Of a DNA stretch of 64,000 nucleotides, positions 1-10,369 are shown piece after piece. The DNA comes from Kingdonia uniflora (taxonomy: Eukaryota > Streptophyta > Magnoliopsida > Ranunculales > Circaeasteraceae): contig JACGCM010000635.1 of the NCBI GenBank assembly GCA_014058105.1, positions 744,001 to 808,000 on the forward strand, in the 5' to 3' direction. Below the pieces are notes generated by a model. That model had not been told where the DNA came from and ran no database searches. It was given only the letters and a program-made list of their open reading frames with translations. The number at the start of each line of letters is the position of its first letter. Within the stretch, counting starts at the first letter, position 1. Made by a program: the position numbers and the translations under genes.

Positions 1-2180
1 TTCTCAACTTCTGAAAACTTGAAGAGCTGTGAGAGAGGAAGGAAGAAGAAAAACAAAAGTAGTAGAGTGTCTTATGAGGATTTAATAGAGAGTGATCAAC
101 AGTCAAAGGGTGAGAGAGTCGCAGAGACTGAGTCACAAAGGTGGTTATAGAGCAGCGTTGTAAGGGAAGGATTTAGTACTGCGTCAGATTCACATTCCGA
201 CATAAAAGGTTAATGGAGGATTTGTGATGTGTGTATGTGTTTTTGAAGATCATATTCTGTTTTTAGGCAAATCTAAAATTTACTATTTATAGTAATTTTT
301 TAAAACATGTTTGATATATTATATATGAAAGATATCTGTATGCGAATAATCTATGTTAAAAAGATTATGATAGATACCTGGACCTGTATGTAGGTCGATC
401 ATGAATAGTGTTTGAATAGGATTAAACTCTCGTCTGCAGACTTGTAGGTGATATGGAGAGTTCACCTGTAAATGAGGGATCGTCCTCTGGTCGATCGGCC
501 GAGTCCGAAGTTGTATATGATAGTGAGGAAGAAGTAGGGGTTGTTTAATTTCCAGATTTCCTTAGAAGATTGGTAACCTATCCTCCTTGTACTTATATGT
601 TTAAAGAGTTTTGTAAAGCCAATTATGGGGTAGTTGTGTAGAACACGCCGGCAGGCAATTTAGGGGTTAAATTGTAGCAGCGGGAGAAGAATATTTTCAT
701 TTGTTGGCTGACTTGGAGAAGGAGAAAGTAGTTAGATGTATAGATGAATCGATCTCTTTGGAGTACTACTATGGGAATGTTCAGAGCGAACTTTAAAAGG
801 GCCTTTTATGTTACCTGTCTCAGTTGGAGTACAGGCTGAGTCTTCCCCTTAGCAATTTGGCAAAACTGATTATGAACATCATCGGGGCATGTCTTGTTCA
901 GTTGAACGGGAACATATGGGAGGTAATATGTGTTTGTGAATATTTGAATAAGTGGTAGGAGGTTAATGAGATTGAGAGGACGATATCTCCTGGGGAAGTT
1001 TTACAGCTTTATGGGGTAAAATACTTTTCTGCAGGCGGTGGGGCATATTTTTTTGCGAGCTCGACTCGGCCACGTTTTTTCGATCTGAACTCAGTAGGTT
1101 GGCCTTGGAATGATAATGTGATATGGGTGAAGGGTGATTGCCTTCAGAGATGACGAACAACCCATGGAACTTCTATTCAGAACTATAAAACAAAGTAAGT
1201 ATGAAAATGTATAATGTCTAAGATCGATATGTTGAAATTGTATGTTACTCTGCTAATTTCCATGTATTCTTATTAACAGGCCCTAAATCCACAGTGACGA
1301 GGAAAAAGTCTTTGTTGGATATAGTTGCTCAGGAAGGGACAGAGTTCGAGGCTGTATTGGAAGAACTTGGCATTAGCAGGCAAAAACGTGCTAACAGCTG
1401 ATCTAAAAAATTCAAAAGTCTCAATCAATGAGGCTAATGATGGGCGGTGATGGCAGCATGAAGAAAGTAGCTGATGAGGAAAGACAAGGGAACTTTCCCA
1501 AGGCCCATGAAATGGATTACACAGGGCTACCGGAGTCTACTACGTTGAGCAAGCTAGATAGAACATTTCCCAAGAAGCAAATGCTGAGCGGGATAGACTC
1601 GGGAGCCACCTTATATTGAAGGGGTATTCTGAAGATGAGGTGGATGCCATTAGGTCTGATGCCTAAATTGAGGAGGAGGAAGAAGATGTGGCGAAAGATG
1701 TTACTATTGGAGTTGTAGACAGACTAGATTGTGTCTCTCCTTAAATCGTACAAGACAACCAAGGGGATGACCATGAGCGCCCAGAGGGGAAAAATAAGAA
1801 GGTAGAGTAGAATGACGATTCTGTGATTGTATAAATATTTAGGAATGTTTGTAAACTGATTTGAAATTGCTTGTTGAATATAATTCTGCAGGTTAAGTCA
1901 CTTTTATAAACTATGCTGCAGGAACTTAAGGACATGCGCCTCAGAATAAATGATTTAGAGACTGAGCTCGCTAAGGTGAGATACGCCTTAGTGTCCCTGT
2001 GGTCTACGTAAGCGGAGCTGAAGATTAGAATAGAGCAAGAAATATTTAACTTGTATGCTTTATTAGTATAGAGCTACAAAGTAATAAATAGAGTGTAGAG
2101 AAAGACCAGAACCCTATTATCGGTTTTGGGGCAATGGCACTGAAATGGTGCACAAGATATACCAAAGTATGGAAAAATTA
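1..2180 (+). pseudogene. Antisense gene of element 1, 5' part (gypsy-type transposon domain)
   Basis: This is the gene on the strand opposite gag-pol. A basic stretch (about 20-160) is followed by an intron and a conserved start at ATG 453. The next exon holds a SSSGRS-rich leader, an acidic EEEVGVV segment and a domain with YRLSLPLSNLAKLIMNIIG (about 830-890) and FDLNSVGWPWNDNVIW (about 1080-1130). That pattern resembles the Pfam family called putative gypsy type transposon (Transposase_28), known from antisense ORFs of plant gypsy elements. Later exons (1280-1800, 1920-2023) give an acidic segment and the start of a coiled coil. Aligned to element F at 60900-63570 it has many stops and frameshifts and lacks about 490 bp between the QML and DRLG motifs (near 1590). 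The function of this protein family is unknown. Confidence 0.7.
1195..1279 (+). other. Spliceosomal intron in the antisense gene of element 1
   Basis: Donor GTAAGT at 1195-1200 and acceptor AACAG ending at 1279 give an 85-bp intron. The paralogue in element F has the same donor context at 62104, and the flanking reading frames resume on both sides. In F the acceptor CAG has become CAT near 62187, so that copy could not splice there. Confidence 0.6.
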
Positions 2181-2189
2181 AAATATAAA
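2181..2189. repeat. Target site duplication of the MULE, left copy
   Basis: The nine bases aaatataaa directly precede the left terminal inverted repeat and are repeated exactly at 7844-7852 after the right one. A 9-bp duplication is the hallmark of Mutator-superfamily insertion. Confidence 0.95.
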
Positions 2190-2285
2190 GGGTTAATTAG
2201 CTTTTAGACCCGAAATAATAACCACGAATTGCGTTAACCCCCTTTGATTGTCATTTTTAGGTTTTGGACCCTAAAATACCCCAAA
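2190..2285 (+). repeat. MULE terminal inverted repeat, left
   Basis: Begins GGGTTAATTAGC. The reverse complement of 7748-7843 matches it with about 13 differences over roughly 93 aligned positions counted by eye. The run tgattgtcatttttaggt and the following ttttggaccctaaa are identical between the two ends. Confidence 0.92.
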
Positions 2286-2470
2286 AGTCGCTCCCCGGAA
2301 TGAAAATAATATGAAGTACAGTAAATACCTCTAGATTTGCCACGTATTACTTAATCTTAATATCAAGCTGTAATTATGAGTCCCACGCAGGATTATATCG
2401 TAATGACACGCTATAAAACCAGATCCACGTAGGCTATGATAAATCTAACTGTTGCAACCTGAGTTACAGC

Positions 2471-2477
2471 TATAAAA
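2471..2477 (+). promoter_or_regulatory. Probable TATA box of the MULE GRF gene
   Basis: TATAAAA lies 95 bp before the ATG at 2566, followed by a CT-rich leader. A second similar motif (ctataaaacc) lies near 2411. This is inferred from position only. Confidence 0.45.
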
Positions 2478-2565
2478 CCAACCCAGAATATAATCTTCCT
2501 CTCCTCTCTCATATTAAATACTTCATCTTCTTCTTTTAGAAGAAAATTCATCTTCAGAACTCAAA

Positions 2566-3253
2566 ATGGGTGGTAGAAAACTTGAAGCTGGCACACAATC
2601 TAAGGTCAGAAGTTTCTTTTGCATATACTCAAAATATGGTCTAAAAGCTAATTATTTAAGACACAGGAGGTCTTAAAACTAAAATTAAAACATTGGTTTT
2701 CTTGAAATTTTTACAGGTTGTTTGTCAAATGTGCAATCTTGAGGGTCACATTGCATTAAAATGTCCTTGGGTTTGCACAAAATGCAAGAACGCTACGTAC
2801 AATGGCATCATGAAGCTGATGATTTCTTTTACTGAAAATAACTATGAAAGGAAGTTATAGAAGTGTCGACACTCAATTTGTGGATCCTTTTAATGGGTAT
2901 CAGATGATGTTAATAAAGCCAAGGGAGCAGTAGGAGGTTCATCAAGTTTAAATGGCTATTTTGGGTATGGTCAAAGTAACTATTGGGTGAGAGACTGTCC
3001 TTAGGTTAGATTTCCCTGCACTGCACATGGGTATAATCGCCTTATCAAAATGATTACTTCTAAGGCACAACAATCATTTGGGCAAAAGTTTTGGAAATAT
3101 GAAGATCCAATCTGTAACAATTTTATTTGGTTAACTGATGCAATAAGAAAACAATATGTAAAGAATGTAAAAATGACAGTTGAAATGTCATTAGATGAAT
3201 TTGTAACTCAATTTGCTACAAAAGTGACAGTGGAGAAGAAGGAGAAAATGTAA
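2566..3253 (+). pseudogene. Zinc-knuckle / GRF-type zinc-finger gene carried by the MULE
   Basis: Two exons: 2566-2604 (13 codons from ATG), an intron 2605-2716 with GT and AG borders, and 2717-3253 (179 codons including the stop), all in one phase. The protein of about 190 residues has a CX2C..EGHIALKCPWVCTKC zinc-knuckle pattern, a first GRF-like module (GIMKLMISFTENNYERKL-stop-KC..CGSF-stop-W), a second knuckle-like GYFGYGQSNYWVRDCP and a second GRF-like module (QSFGQKFWKYEDPICNNFIW). GRF fingers bind single-stranded nucleic acid in other proteins. Three in-frame stops (2858, 2891, 3002) and Cys-to-Tyr changes suggest G-to-A decay, with no frameshift. It converges on the transposase, the position mudrB has in maize MuDR, but is not recognisably related to it. 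The role in the element is unknown. Confidence 0.7.
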
Positions 3254-3395
3254 TGATATAAAATTTCAGTTAAAAATCTGAAATGTTGTATTTACCCAAA
3301 TAAGAAAGTACATAGAAAATTGTCTTACAAATAACAGCTAAGCATCACCATTATTAAACTAAAATTGTCTTACAAAAACTCAATTATCAAATTCT

Positions 3396-6300
3396 CTAAG
3401 GGGGCCTAACTGGTACAGCTTTGTTAGTCACTCTATTAGATGGTTCTCCTTGCTCTGAAGCACTAGACCAATATGCCAACCTTTTGGATATCTGAGTGGC
3501 TCTATATCTACCTTGTTCTCCTCTAGCATTAGGATCTTGCCAAGGTGATCTAAAATACTGACCAATTGAATGAGATGGTTAAAGTGACTGTGATGGCTGA
3601 GATTGTTGAAATGATTGTTGTGATTGCTGTGATGGTTGAGTTAAAAAAGAGTTAAAGGTTGAGCTGGCTGGGATTATTCTTCTGTTTTCCCTCTTCCCTC
3701 TCCCTTTCCCCTTTGTTGATGGTATCCTATATTTAGTATCTAATCTGTATGCCTTTGCTCCTCCTCTCACCATGCTTGGCTTTTTTGTAGGTTGACCTTT
3801 ACAAGTTCTACTGCTGTGCCCAAATGCTTGATACTTACTGCATCTTCTTGGTTGTTCACCATACCATTTACCACATCTACCTCTCTTCTCCTTAGTAGTC
3901 TAGGTCTCCCTACTGCTCTTAACAATGGTAGTGGTCTGATCTCTCTTATAGGTTACTTCATAAGAGTAAATGTATATTATGAAAATCAAGAGAAATCAAT
4001 AATTCAGTAATCTATGGGCAAAAGTAAAATATTTTTCCCCACTCTAATGAGTCTGCAATTGGATTTACAGCTTGGTCGTATGCTGCTACATAGGCCTACC
4101 ACCCTATGGTAATGACTACAATATATGTACATAGGCCATGATAATGTTAGAGTTATGAAATAGTAAAAGGCACACTGAAATTACAATTAGGACATATTAA
4201 CTAAAATAGAGAGCACTTACCCAACCCACTCATATTTCAGTTGATCAATCACTTTCACTGCATGTACTCAAGGAAATCTAGTGATCTGCCAAACATTGTA
4301 AGTGCATGTGTATTCTTCCAACTTCAATATCCACCTTGTGCTACTATCAATAAGGACCAGCCACTGATACTTTTCAAATCCCTCTAATCTGTAGTGGTGA
4401 CTGTATGCTTTTAACAACTCAATCCTCTTCACTGCTCTAGGTACCAATCCATTCTGATCCTACTCTATTGCCATTAATTTCTTTTCATACATAAGTGTCA
4501 TCTGCATCAAATTCAGCCTTTATGCCATCTGTTTTAAGGCTTATCTCTAATCTTAACAATATAATTATTGTTAAATGATTCTGACAAATTATTGATCACA
4601 TACTCACACTTTGTAGAAGTATCAAAGTAAGACGTACACCAAGATTCATATGGCTCGCTTTCCGACCATGTCTTTGCATCAGGTTCAACAACTCCCAAAT
4701 TTTCCAAATTTTCATTCATTATAGTTTTTTTGTATGCCTTTGATGCATTCCAAGACAATCATCAAATAAGTACCTCTGTACAATTGTTTGAAGTTTTTGT
4801 ACATGTTCCTAAAACAAAATCTATGATTGGAAAGAGGGAATACTTGTGAAACTGCCTCAGCAAGACCCTTTTGTCTATCAGATATGAATGCCAATTTAGA
4901 TGGGTGTAAGGTGATCTGGCCTTGCACCAAAGTGAAGAACTTCATCCATGTAGCTTGACATTTACTTCTACATATAAGCACTACTATAGGGAAATGACCA
5001 TTGGATGCATCAAGAGATATGATGCTCAGACATTGGCTTCCATAGTTTCCTTTCAAGATACATCCATCTAGACCAAGAATTGGCCTACAACCCTAGCTAA
5101 ACCCATTTAAACTTACCTTAAAACTAATACACATGTCTATGAACTTAAGATTACCCTCTTCCCTACTACAAGTAGCAATACTACCAGGGTTTGATTTTTG
5201 AATCTCAACACATAGTTCAGGACATAAAGCATAACCTTTATAATATGACCCACTATCTTCTCCATCACCATGTTCCTTATATTCTATGCAGTGTAATATG
5301 AAACTCTTACTCCAAATCTTCTATACACAATATCAAATATCTCCATTGGCTTTGTTGTACTTGTATCTCTGATTAGATTCTCAATCTCCTTTACAACACA
5401 AATAGCATTTGCATTTCTATTTAATGTGCCCTTCTTACCACTATACTCATGTATAAAATGACTGCTTTTAAGTGTCATGTTGTGGCCATCATTTAACCTT
5501 GTTATGAACACCCACCATGGACAACTTGGTCTCTCTTTACACACATATCTAATCCTCTTACTTTCATTCATCTTCTGTCTAAATGTGAACCTCTGAGTAA
5601 TTACAAAATTCCTCATAAATGACCTATACTCAGATATATTTGGCCACTCTATCCCAATTGTCAGCATAGACTCTGGTGCTTGAGTTGGATGAAAGGGTTC
5701 CTGATCTTCATGATCTTCTTTATCATACAAGTTTGATGAAGCCGTCACAAAATCTCTATTATCACCAAAACCTTCATGATCTTCTATGTGATCCATTCTT
5801 GGAATATCATCACCATCTGTGATGTATGGTTACTATGATAGTCTTCTTTAGCATTCACATTGTCAAAGAATGAATCATTAGTTAAGTCTTCAAACTCATT
5901 GATCTCAAACTGCCTCATAAACTCTTCTCTTGTCCATCTTGCAACTTCCTCATCAGCATTATCTACATCATCTTCCTTAATTTTAAATTCTTCTTCACTG
6001 GAATAGTCTTTGGTTAAATCATCAAGCTCTTGCTCAGAAAGGTAATCAGCCCTAACCTTCTTCACCTTAGGTTTTTGTGATTTGGCTTTTGCTTTTCTCA
6101 TTAAGGATTCTACATTAAAAGTCTTAGAAATAGGTACTTTTAATAGTCTACTTGTCTTCTCTAAACATCTGATAGACTTTTTTTTCTTGATTTTTTGTTT
6201 ATCATATCCTAATGTAATGGTGATTCTTCAACAGGGATTGGCACTATTTCAGGTGTTTCCTCTGTTTCTATAAAAAATTTGTAATACCCAAAATGACTCT

Positions 6301-6642
6301 TCCTCAATGTGCCTAAACATCAACTTAACTTCTAAATCATTACTAATGGTATACAAAACACCGTCTATACTAAATAACAACCTAATCACACTCTCCGCTC
6401 ACAAGAACATTATTATTTGGACCATGCTTATCGTCTATCCTTATAGCAATTAACCCCAACAGTTCTTCAAAACTAATGTTTGCAGGGACAGTTAAGGCAA
6501 AACAACTACTACCCTTGTATTGACTCACTCCGTACCCACTCTTAGACAGTTCATACCACTCCTCACCATACTCAATTACTAGGTGAAATATCTCATAAAT
6601 TTCATCATCAGACATGGTCAAATGGTATATAAGAAAATTCAA
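3396..6642 (-). pseudogene. MuDR-type MULE transposase
   Basis: Read right to left. An N-terminal segment (6642-6382; ATG 6642 or 6615) is followed by a one-base frameshift near 6390, an acidic region (6101-5784) and the MuDR DNA-binding-like domain (5796-5284, with RQKMNESKRIRYVCKERPSC). The MULE transposase core follows (about 5090-4580), with the DDE residues visible as LDGCILKG, SDRQKGL and NLSESFN. A SWIM zinc finger (about 4330-4250) reads CTYNVWQITRFP with the expected next Cys replaced by TGA. A degraded CCHC knuckle (CSKYQAFGHSSRTC, Cys to Tyr) and a Gln/Ser-rich tail end at the stop at 3396. The length is normal for the family, but stops and at least one frameshift make it inactive. 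It would cut and paste the element via its TIRs. Confidence 0.88.
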
Positions 6643-6989
6643 ATTTTAGCTTACCTTGTATACTTGTATAACCTTCCCAGTTGCCTTGATCAAACAATCT
6701 CAAAATTAATAATTACAATTAATTGGTAATCAAGTTGTATTGTGTGTTTATGTGCCCTAAAATACCTTGTGCATCATGTGCTTAAAACGTGCAGGGTCTA
6801 AAAGTTAACTTTCTTCAAACACAGAGGGTCTAAAAGAAAATTCTAAAAGATAGGTAATTGTGGCTAGGTGTCAAGAATGGTTACTTGGGGAAGAGAGGGA
6901 GAGATGCATCGATTGACGTTGTCAGTTTAAAAACATAAAAACGTGTAGCCCCAAGTCTTAGCACTCCAGCCATTCCATCTTCCTCCATC

Positions 6990-7046
<57 letters not shown>

Positions 7047-7066
7047 AAGTTTCTAGACTCTCAACA
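6643..7066. other. Divergent intergenic region of the MULE with CT-rich leader
   Basis: Lies between the transposase start (minus) and the acidic ORF start (plus). No ORF seen. The plus side has the look of a 5' leader: a pyrimidine microsatellite directly before ATG 7067. It probably holds both promoters, but no convincing TATA box was found. Confidence 0.4.
6993..7045 (+). repeat. (TC)n microsatellite
   Basis: About 26 uninterrupted TC units, 53 bp, ending 21 bp before ATG 7067. Long uninterrupted CT tracts are common in plant 5' leaders. The lack of interruptions contrasts with the decayed flanks. Confidence 0.95.
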
Positions 7067-7438
7067 ATGTCAAATTTCCTTCCATTAACTTCCCCAATAA
7101 TGAACTATAGTGATAGTGATGAGGGGGAGAAACCAACCGATTACACCTTGGACGAATTCCCCGAAGAGGACTTCGACGTCGAGGAAGACTTGGAGTTATT
7201 GAAGGGTGGCGGTTGTGATACTGTTGATGATGATGATGATGATGATGATAATGATGATGATGATGATTATGGTGATGATGCGGTTGATTAAGATGAAAAT
7301 GAAGATGATGAACCTCCTCCTCAGAAGATGTGGGGAGGTTCTATTAGGTTTCTTATGCTTTGGCTTTTTGGAGGGAAATTTTTTGGGAAGAAGCCTAGAA
7401 ACAGACATTTTTTTGGGCTTTTTTTTGGGCTGTTATAA
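7067..7438 (+). pseudogene. Acidic ORF at the right end of the MULE, unknown product
   Basis: Starts MSNFLPLTSPIMNYSDSDEG, continues Asp/Glu-rich with a poly-Asp run encoded by a GAT microsatellite, meets one in-frame TAA at 7289, and reads on in the same frame through PPPQKMWGG and a hydrophobic FLMLWLFGGKFFG stretch to a stop at 7436-7438 (123 codons plus stop). It is transcribed away from the transposase toward the right TIR. I do not recognise it. It may be a captured host fragment or simply a low-complexity ORF, and the poly-Asp part alone is not evidence of a gene. Confidence 0.35.
7224..7281 (+). repeat. (GAT)n microsatellite inside the acidic ORF
   Basis: GAT/GAC-type trinucleotide run with a few AAT, TAT and GGT interruptions. 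It creates long spurious ORFs in the other frames (poly-Ile on the minus strand, Met-rich on the plus strand). Confidence 0.9.
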
Positions 7439-7747
7439 TTGATGAATGTTGATGAATGATAATATCTAATGTTGAATGTAAATTATTTAGTTTTAAATCT
7501 TTTGATTTATGTTTTGTTTCGATATAATTTTTAGTTTGAATCTTTAGTTTCAGAGTTTTAATGGCAGAGATTCGGGGAAGATGAAGTTGGCGCTCAAATC
7601 TACGGGGACACTAAGAAATGTCCACATAGATTTACTTAGTCCACGGGGATATTCCAACCTGATTATTATTTAACACGTTAATTTTCTAATTAAATCTTAA
7701 AATATAATAAAAAGAGTAATTTTGATATTTTAAAGAAAACTAACAGC
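7439..7747. other. Non-coding right part of the MULE
   Basis: AT-rich, no ORF or repeat recognised. Possibly 3' untranslated sequence of the acidic ORF and subterminal DNA of the transposon. Confidence 0.4.
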
Positions 7748-7843
7748 TCCGGGGTGCTTTAGGGTCCAAAACCTAAAAATGACAATCATAAGGGGTTAGC
7801 GCAATCCGTGATCATTATTTCGAATTTAAGAGCTAATTATCCC
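7748..7843 (-). repeat. MULE terminal inverted repeat, right
   Basis: Ends gctaattatccc; inverted copy of 2190-2285, with about 86 per cent identity by eye. Confidence 0.92.
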
Positions 7844-7852
7844 AAATATAAA
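7844..7852. repeat. Target site duplication of the MULE, right copy
   Basis: aaatataaa, identical to 2181-2189. Confidence 0.95.
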
Positions 7853-9498
7853 GGATGTGTACCTTAGACTTGGAAGTATATGTTATGGAGCATCCATCAG
7901 AGATTGTACTTCGATCTTAAGTTTAGAAGTTATTTTAGACAGTAAATGTCAAAATAAATATATATCTTGCTAGAAATAAGATATATGTGCTGAATGAGTG
8001 TTCAAAATTGAACTTGATATTTTGTATCTATAATGTACAGGCCGAATTGGAGTCAGCTAGCTCGAGTAAAAGTGAGGCACACCAATCGAACCAAGAATTC
8101 GTGAAGGAGTTTTGCAGGATAATAGAGGTAAACAAAGATAGAGAAGATCAACATGTAAAGGTACAGTTCAAATTCGCTAAGGCAAGCCAAACTGCCCTCG
8201 ACCTGGCTCGAAAGATCATGAAGAAGGATGCCGAAATTAATAAGGGGCAACTAGAGCTTGCGGAGTTAAAGGAATATACAACGAAGCTCAAAAGCCTGAA
8301 TGATGCATTGATGGTAAAGAGTAGGGAGACTGACATGGCTCGATACTGTATACAGGTGCTAGAAGGATTGGAGGAAGGGTGAAATCGCTTTGTTGCCTAT
8401 TTAAAGGGAGAATTGATCAATAAAATGAACAATCAAAAGCGAATTTGAGCTGATAAAGTGAATACGAGAAATGAGCTGGAGTGATTAAAGAAGAAAATGT
8501 TTGACAAAGATATCGAGCTGAAGAATGCTCGGGATAATTTATTGGCTTCTAAAGTTATAGTTGAACAGTTTCCTACAGCTTTTCCATCTAATGATATGGA
8601 GTTTTGGACGGTATAACGAAAGTGTGATGAGTTGAATGAGAGGGCAGCACAACGAAAGCCAAGAACGCCGAGGCAGGAGAGTGCTCAAGAAAAAATAAAA
8701 ATGATGCCAAGGTTTCCCTTGTTCAAGGGGATGTAGTCAGTCTGTCAGCTCGAATAAGATAGTTGGAGTGGGATGTAGCTCGAATAAGAGAGCTGGATGG
8801 GGATGTAGCTCGAATTCAAGGTTATGTGCATAAAGGAGTTGAGCGGTTAAGGGAGTGTGAAAGGAAACTAGATGCTACTCTTTTAAAAGAATAGGGGTTA
8901 GAGTGGGTTATTAGAGGGAATGAGATTTTGATACTGAAGAAAGACAAATTATTACGAAAAATTCTAGTTGTGAAAGATTTAAATAGGGAGATTGGGGAAC
9001 TTCGAGCTCAGGTAGCGGATTTGAGCTTGATTAATCTGGTTGGATCAGCTAAAGCTGATAAGAAATCGGAAGAGAACATTACATTCACAGCCCGAGTAGA
9101 TAGTGAATTGGTATGGAAAAAAATAGTATACGAGGTTGGAAGATCGTCTTCAGCGAGTGAGAGTAAAATTTTCTAAGGCAGTTATACCTCATAAAACACA
9201 CTCAAATTTGTTGAGGGCAGTGATTGCCTATTTTTTAGGGGAAGCAAAAAGGCTTGAGTTAGAAAAGGATACCTTGTTTAAAAGTTTGTCAAATAAGGAA
9301 AGTATCTGCAGAGCTGATATAGATCAAGGAAATTGTATGGGCTCTATGAAAACGGATTTAGGCTCTCGACCTGTTAAATTGATAGAGTAGGGTAGGATTG
9401 TTGTGAATGCTCAAGCTCGAGAATTTAAGGTTGATCGACCTCCTGTTGTACAGGAAAGCGTAGCTGACATCTCAACAGCAGACAAGAATCCGTTGTAG
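7853..9498 (+). pseudogene. Antisense gene of element 1, 3' part (coiled coil)
   Basis: Intron sequence runs to an acceptor TACAG ending at 8040. The exon 8041-8382 is open for 114 codons and strongly coiled-coil (ELESASSSKSEAHQ, DLARKIMKKDAEINKGQLE, LKEYTTKLKSLNDALM). It matches element F from 63763. Further heptad-like Leu/Glu/Lys/Arg-rich segments with stops follow (8400-9390; 8928-9176 and 9136-9390 are open), and the frame ends at TAG 9496-9498 just before the tandem repeats. The product would be the C-terminal rod of the gypsy-type antisense protein. It is probably dead because of stops near 8380, 8610 and 9390. Confidence 0.65.
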
Positions 9499-9544
9499 TG
9501 GTTGTATATGTAACTTGAATTAAAAAGTAGCTTTTACAGACATG

Positions 9545-10200
9545 TAGAGAGATGGAAGCTAGATTTACCTTTGTTTTGTCTTATGTCTGATAGAGTCTTT
9601 GATTGAAAACTAGTATTACCTTTATTTTAATCGCTGAGATTTAGTAAAGTTAGCCAAACCAAGTACTATCCATGATTATACTGGTATGATATCGCAGCAA
9701 TATGGAGGTAGATAAAAGCTAGTTTTGCCTTTGCTTTATCTTATGTCTGGTAGAGTTTTTGATTGAAAACTAGTATGACCTTTATTTTAATTGTAGGAAT
9801 TTAGTTGAGTCAGCCTAACCAAGAGTTATCCCTAATTTAACTAGTATGATATCGCAGCCATATTGAGGTAGATGAAAGCAAGTTTTATCTTTGCTTTATC
9901 TTATGTTTAGTAGAGTCTTTCATTAAAAACTTGTATTATCTTTATTTTAATTGCAGAAATTTAGTAGAGTCAGCCAAACCAAGTATTGCCCTTGATTTAA
10001 CTGGTATGATGTCACAACCATATTGAGGTAGATAAAAGCTAATTTAACCTTTGCTTTATCTTATGACTGGTAGAGTCTTTGATTAAAAACTAGTATTACC
10101 TTCGTTTTAATCCCAGAGATAAAGTAGAGTCAGCCAAACCAAGTGTTATCCTTGATTTAATTGGTATAGAGCTCGATTGAAAGCTAGTATTATCTATGCT
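9545..10200 (+). repeat. Tandem repeat, 160-bp unit, about 4 copies
   Basis: The motif gataaaagcta recurs at 9551, 9711, 9871 and 10031, exactly 160 bp apart, each followed by taccttt..atcttatg..tagagtcttt and later gtagagtcagccaaaccaag. It sits at the point where the antisense gene (plus) and pol (minus) meet, as in the other elements here. Confidence 0.9.
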
Positions 10201-10369
10201 TTAATCTATGTATTATCTATGAAGTAGAATGATGTATGGGAGAAAAAATTATAAGCTTCATTGAGTAGATAAAGATGTACATTTGATGAGGATGACAATC
10301 TCACTTTTGGAATAATAGAAAGCGAAAAATAGAAATTGAGTAGTAAAAGACTTAACAATAGTACTGTTT

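Larger units (their letters stand above)
2190..7843 (-). mobile_element. Mutator-like element (MULE), 5654 bp, with TIRs and 9-bp TSD
   Basis: The boundaries are set by inverted repeats of about 95 bp (2190-2285 and 7748-7843) and a perfect 9-bp duplication. Inside are a MuDR-type transposase pseudogene on the minus strand (3396-6642), a convergent zinc-knuckle/GRF gene on the plus strand (2566-3253) and a short acidic ORF on the plus strand (7067-7438). The insertion lies in an intron of the antisense gene of element 1. The uninterrupted site is visible in this same window in element F near 63566-63585, where aatatagagaatatgtacc matches the flanks joined across one duplication copy. The strand given is that of the transposase. 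Confidence 0.95.

Noticed and set aside
963..1160. Minus-strand ORF of 65 codons
   Set aside because: It lies opposite the gypsy-type domain exon that is conserved in element F; shadow ORF.
7196..7442. Long ORFs with poly-Ile (minus) and Met-rich (plus) proteins
   Set aside because: They are frame shadows of the GAT microsatellite in the acidic ORF.
9545..10200. Possible CRISPR-like or satellite array
   Set aside because: Units of 160 bp adjoin without unique spacers and are part of element 1; same location as the repeats of other Tat elements.
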